DNA of 5,645 nt, taken from positions 1 to 5,645 of the forward strand of contig CAJPSI010000046.1 of assembly GCA_905373275.1 (NCBI GenBank), in the 5' to 3' direction. The stretch comes from Candidatus Saccharibacteria bacterium UBA1103 (GTDB lineage Bacteria > Patescibacteriota > Saccharimonadia > Saccharimonadales > Saccharimonadaceae). The notes below the pieces were generated by a model, which saw only the letters and a program-made list of their open reading frames with translations, was not told the DNA's origin and searched no databases. The translations under genes were made by a program, and so were the position numbers. This document shows, piece after piece, positions 3,344 to 5,645 of this stretch. Numbering within the stretch: position 1 is the stretch's first letter; each line of letters opens with the position of its first letter.

Positions 3344-5645
3344 ATGGATAAGCATAGTAGCCGGACGGAACATTCAGACAGAGAACACGGCGGTGCTAAC
3401 GCTAATCAATGGCAGATAGATCGCAGTAGCGAGGCGGAGTCGCCTTGGTCGTTAGTGCATTCCGAGCCGTTTATTGTCGCTGTTGATGCAGTCAAATCGT
3501 TTGTTAATGATCTGCGAGCTAAAAACCGGACAAGGCAACAACTTGGCGTAGTCAGTACAGTAGCTCCGAGGCCGATCTTTCCGAAGATTACCCTATCGAG
3601 TGAGAAGGCACAACAGAAACAGCAAGAGGATCACGCCAAGCTCAACCGGCTGGTCGATAGTGGCGATCTGGACTTGTCGAATGACCGAGTGCTGAGAGCT
3701 TATCTTCGGACGATAAGATCAGCTAAGGATCCGGCAACCGTTAGGGGCGATTCGGCGGCTATTGCGAATCATTTGCAGAACGGTAAGATCGACCTATCTG
3801 AGCCGAGGTTAGCTGAGGTGTTTCTAGGGCATTCCAGGTCTGAGTTGAGCATCGGTATCCCCGAAGCGGTTGATGCCGGTAAAATTGATTTCTCTAATGA
3901 AAAGATAGTAGAGCTGTTCTTAGATTCAATTAATGATCTCAGTCCAGACAGCACATCCGCACTCACTGCTTCCGGCATCCCCGCTGAGAAGATTATGTCC
4001 AACGCACACATCCAGCGAGTTGCCATAGGTGAGCTGAGCCGTAGAATACATGCTGCCAAAGACCAAGACAATGATAACGGATTTTCCAAGAGACCTTCTT
4101 CAGCCGATGACTCCTATTGTCTTGGCGTCCTGGATAAGCTATGTACCACCAAGGAAGGCGAGCAACACTTACTGGCTCTCGCTGGTTCGGCAAGAGTAAG
4201 CATCCAAGGACTCGGCGACTATTGTAGCTCTAAGGAGCTAAACAGCGTAGACAGATCTGTCGGCAAGTACGCCTCCCATGTGATTGATGACGAACCATCT
4301 GCGAGCTTAGTTAAGCGCAACGATACGCTTAAAAAGCTCGGCTGGGAACCGTTCAAAGATGATACTTCACTAGCGGAGCTGTTTGACCACGGATCAGCCA
4401 AGCAGTCGGAAGCTATCCAACGCCGGGCTAATCAGTTGGGTTTGATCACACCCGAGGTTACTGACCGGTTATATACCTATCAGTACCATAAGCTACTCAA
4501 TAAAGCGAAGAAGGGGAAGGTTGATGGTGAAACTGGCTATACTATTGACCCCGACCTGACGCCGAGTGGCAATGATTCGATAGCAAACTATTGGTACGAA
4601 CAGTCAAAGCTTGCGGGTGGTGATGTCATGCGCCTTTGTATGAAGTATACCTCGGATGCTATTCAGAACTACGATATACCTGATACCTCGGAATTCATTA
4701 AGGAAGACGGAACTATGCAGGATGCATTTTTCCGGAATCGCAAGGGGTCACTTCTACAAGATATCTACGCCTCCCCCGCAATCTACGCCAGTAACAAAGA
4801 AGAAGAGGTCATGAAGCTCCTAGAAGCGCACGAAAATCAGGCTAGCGAAGCAGACGGCAGTAAAGCGATGATTAATATGCTTAGCAAGATGAAAGATGAA
4901 GACGGTAAGTATGATATTGAGGCGGTGAGACAACTTCAATGGCACATAGGAAGATTTTGCACCGAGACACCCGACAAGCTATTTGATGATGGCAGGCCTA
5001 CTGATGAATTCTACAGCTTAGCTTTCAAACAGTCTTTTCATGGTGAAAAATATACAGATAAGTTTATGTCTTATATTGATAGCGATTGGCAAGACCACTA
5101 CGGCGATACCGGTCGCAAGTACCTTGAGCTTGTTTCGACTTACCCGAGCCGGTCTGACGCTTTTAGCGATGAGCATACTGAATGGATTAAGAATTATTTG
5201 GATGCCGGTGGTCCGACCAATGAACTGTTTGATGAGATACTTCTAGATAGGGACAACATAACTATCTTCGGAAAACATCCGGAGTGGCAAAGCAAGCTAG
5301 CAGACGACAAAAAGAGTTTAGTTAAGTTTTGTGAAGAGTGTAATCTCAGTGGCTATAGTATACGTGAATACGGATTAACCGCCGATAACCTATCGGAGTA
5401 CTTTGATGCTGACGGGCCAACGAGTAAGATGAAGGAAAAGATACTGTTCAACAAAGTCGAATTGCTATACCAGCACCCCGAGCTCCAAGAAGGTCTGTCA
5501 GCTGAGCAGAAGAGTATGGTTAAGTTTTGTGAAGAATACGATTTTAACTACTGGCATATATACAGATACAGATTAACTGCCGACAATCTATCCGACTACT
5601 TCGACGCTAATGGGCCAACGAGTAAGATGAAGGAAAAGATACTGC
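3344..5645 (+). CDS. Large repeat-containing protein of unknown function, 3' partial
   Basis: The frame is open for 767 codons to the window edge with no stop. I do not recognise the family. The N-terminus (1-100) is polar and rich in S, E, D and Q. Residues 103-193 hold three helical-looking units with an S/N/A-G-K/D-I/L-D-L/F-S core (SGDLDLS, NGKIDLS, AGKIDFS). The middle (about 200-450) is mixed, charged and mainly helical-looking. The end carries units with a D-x-G-P-T core: diverged ones near 455 (EDGTMQ) and 550 (DGRPTDEF), clear ones at GPT 623, 691 and 757, the last two 66 residues apart and nearly identical. No signal peptide, membrane segment or catalytic motif is visible, so a cytoplasmic alpha-solenoid or scaffold role is my inference. 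An in-frame ATG at 3329 overlaps the -10 box and lacks a ribosome binding site, so 3344 is preferred. It is transcribed away from the ASCH gene. Confidence 0.85.
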   Translation, partial: MDKHSSRTEHSDREHGGANANQWQIDRSSEAESPWSLVHSEPFIVAVDAVKSFVNDLRAKNRTRQQLGVVSTVAPRPIFPKITLSSEKAQQKQQEDHAKLNRLVDSGDLDLSNDRVLRAYLRTIRSAKDPATVRGDSAAIANHLQNGKIDLSEPRLAEVFLGHSRSELSIGIPEAVDAGKIDFSNEKIVELFLDSINDLSPDSTSALTASGIPAEKIMSNAHIQRVAIGELSRRIHAAKDQDNDNGFSKRPSSADDSYCLGVLDKLCTTKEGEQHLLALAGSARVSIQGLGDYCSSKELNSVDRSVGKYASHVIDDEPSASLVKRNDTLKKLGWEPFKDDTSLAELFDHGSAKQSEAIQRRANQLGLITPEVTDRLYTYQYHKLLNKAKKGKVDGETGYTIDPDLTPSGNDSIANYWYEQSKLAGGDVMRLCMKYTSDAIQNYDIPDTSEFIKEDGTMQDAFFRNRKGSLLQDIYASPAIYASNKEEEVMKLLEAHENQASEADGSKAMINMLSKMKDEDGKYDIEAVRQLQWHIGRFCTETPDKLFDDGRPTDEFYSLAFKQSFHGEKYTDKFMSYIDSDWQDHYGDTGRKYLELVSTYPSRSDAFSDEHTEWIKNYLDAGGPTNELFDEILLDRDNITIFGKHPEWQSKLADDKKSLVKFCEECNLSGYSIREYGLTADNLSEYFDADGPTSKMKEKILFNKVELLYQHPELQEGLSAEQKSMVKFCEEYDFNYWHIYRYRLTADNLSDYFDANGPTSKMKEKIL
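3650..3922 (+). repeat. Three degenerate GKID protein repeats
   Basis: Residues 103-121, 143-161 and 175-193 of the large protein align as L-V-D-S-G-D-L-D-L-S, H-L-Q-N-G-K-I-D-L-S and A-V-D-A-G-K-I-D-F-S, each followed by a helix ending in (A/V/L)-(Y/F)-L. Spacing is 40 then 32 residues. A fourth, weaker unit (ASGIPAEKIMS) may follow near 208-220. Repeats are at protein level only. Confidence 0.65.
5210..5645 (+). repeat. Tandem 66-68 residue GPT repeats (3 copies, last cut by window end)
   Basis: Units start at GPT codons 5210, 5414 and 5612 (spacing 204 and 198 bp). Shared landmarks are D-A-x-GPT, HPE, K-S-L/M-VKFCEE and LTADNLS-E/D-YFDA. The first unit is diverged and two residues longer. 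The last two share an exact 33-bp block (5414-5446 and 5612-5644), and VKFCEE is coded by the same 17 bases at 5321 and 5519. Confidence 0.9.

Noticed and set aside
3769..4401. Several minus-strand frames opposite the large repeat gene
   Set aside because: They are fragments antisense to one long uninterrupted plus-strand frame with coherent protein repeats.
5040..5246. Plus-strand 68-codon frame inside the large gene
   Set aside because: It is an out-of-phase shadow of the large gene, which has consistent repeat structure in this region.
5210..5645. CRISPR array or intergenic DNA repeat
   Set aside because: The repeats are in frame, 198-204 bp apart and conserved at protein level, with no short regular spacers.

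Overview
This window looks like a chromosomal segment from a small-genome bacterium, most likely of the Candidate Phyla Radiation and possibly Saccharibacteria (TM7). The reasons are a stand-alone rplJ-rplL pair without rplK-rplA or rpoB next to it, short intergenic gaps, moderate G+C by eye, and a very long repeat-built protein with no obvious family. The lineage call is inference. TAA and TGA both act as plausible stops and no gene needs a reassigned codon.

Left part (1-1810, all + strand): the nearly complete end of an ABC transporter ATPase of the MacB/LolD/FtsE type, then a regulatory leader with a very recognisable L10-type ribosomal protein leader, then rplJ (L10) and rplL (L7/L12), closed by a strong intrinsic terminator. 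L10 and L7/L12 form the ribosomal stalk, and L10 with L12 is the expected ligand of the leader.

Middle part (1811-3251): a non-coding stretch with a degenerate second copy of the terminator region, then two minus-strand genes. One is a DUF2268-like zinc metalloprotease (HExxH) whose conserved C-terminus sits in another frame after a run of seven T. The other is a small ASCH-domain protein. Their -10 boxes lie only 6-7 nt before the start codons, which suggests leaderless mRNAs, and their upstream regions share a near-identical motif that could be a common operator. Between them, on the + strand, is a 14-codon mini-ORF with a strong Shine-Dalgarno whose peptide resembles the start of elongation factor P.

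Right part (3252-5645): a short divergent promoter region, then one continuous open reading frame of more than 767 codons that leaves the window. It has no signal peptide or membrane segment that I can see. It is built from at least two kinds of degenerate repeat: GKID-type units near the N-terminus and D-x-x-GPT-type units of about 66-68 residues near the end. I do not recognise its family. It is the least explained element here.
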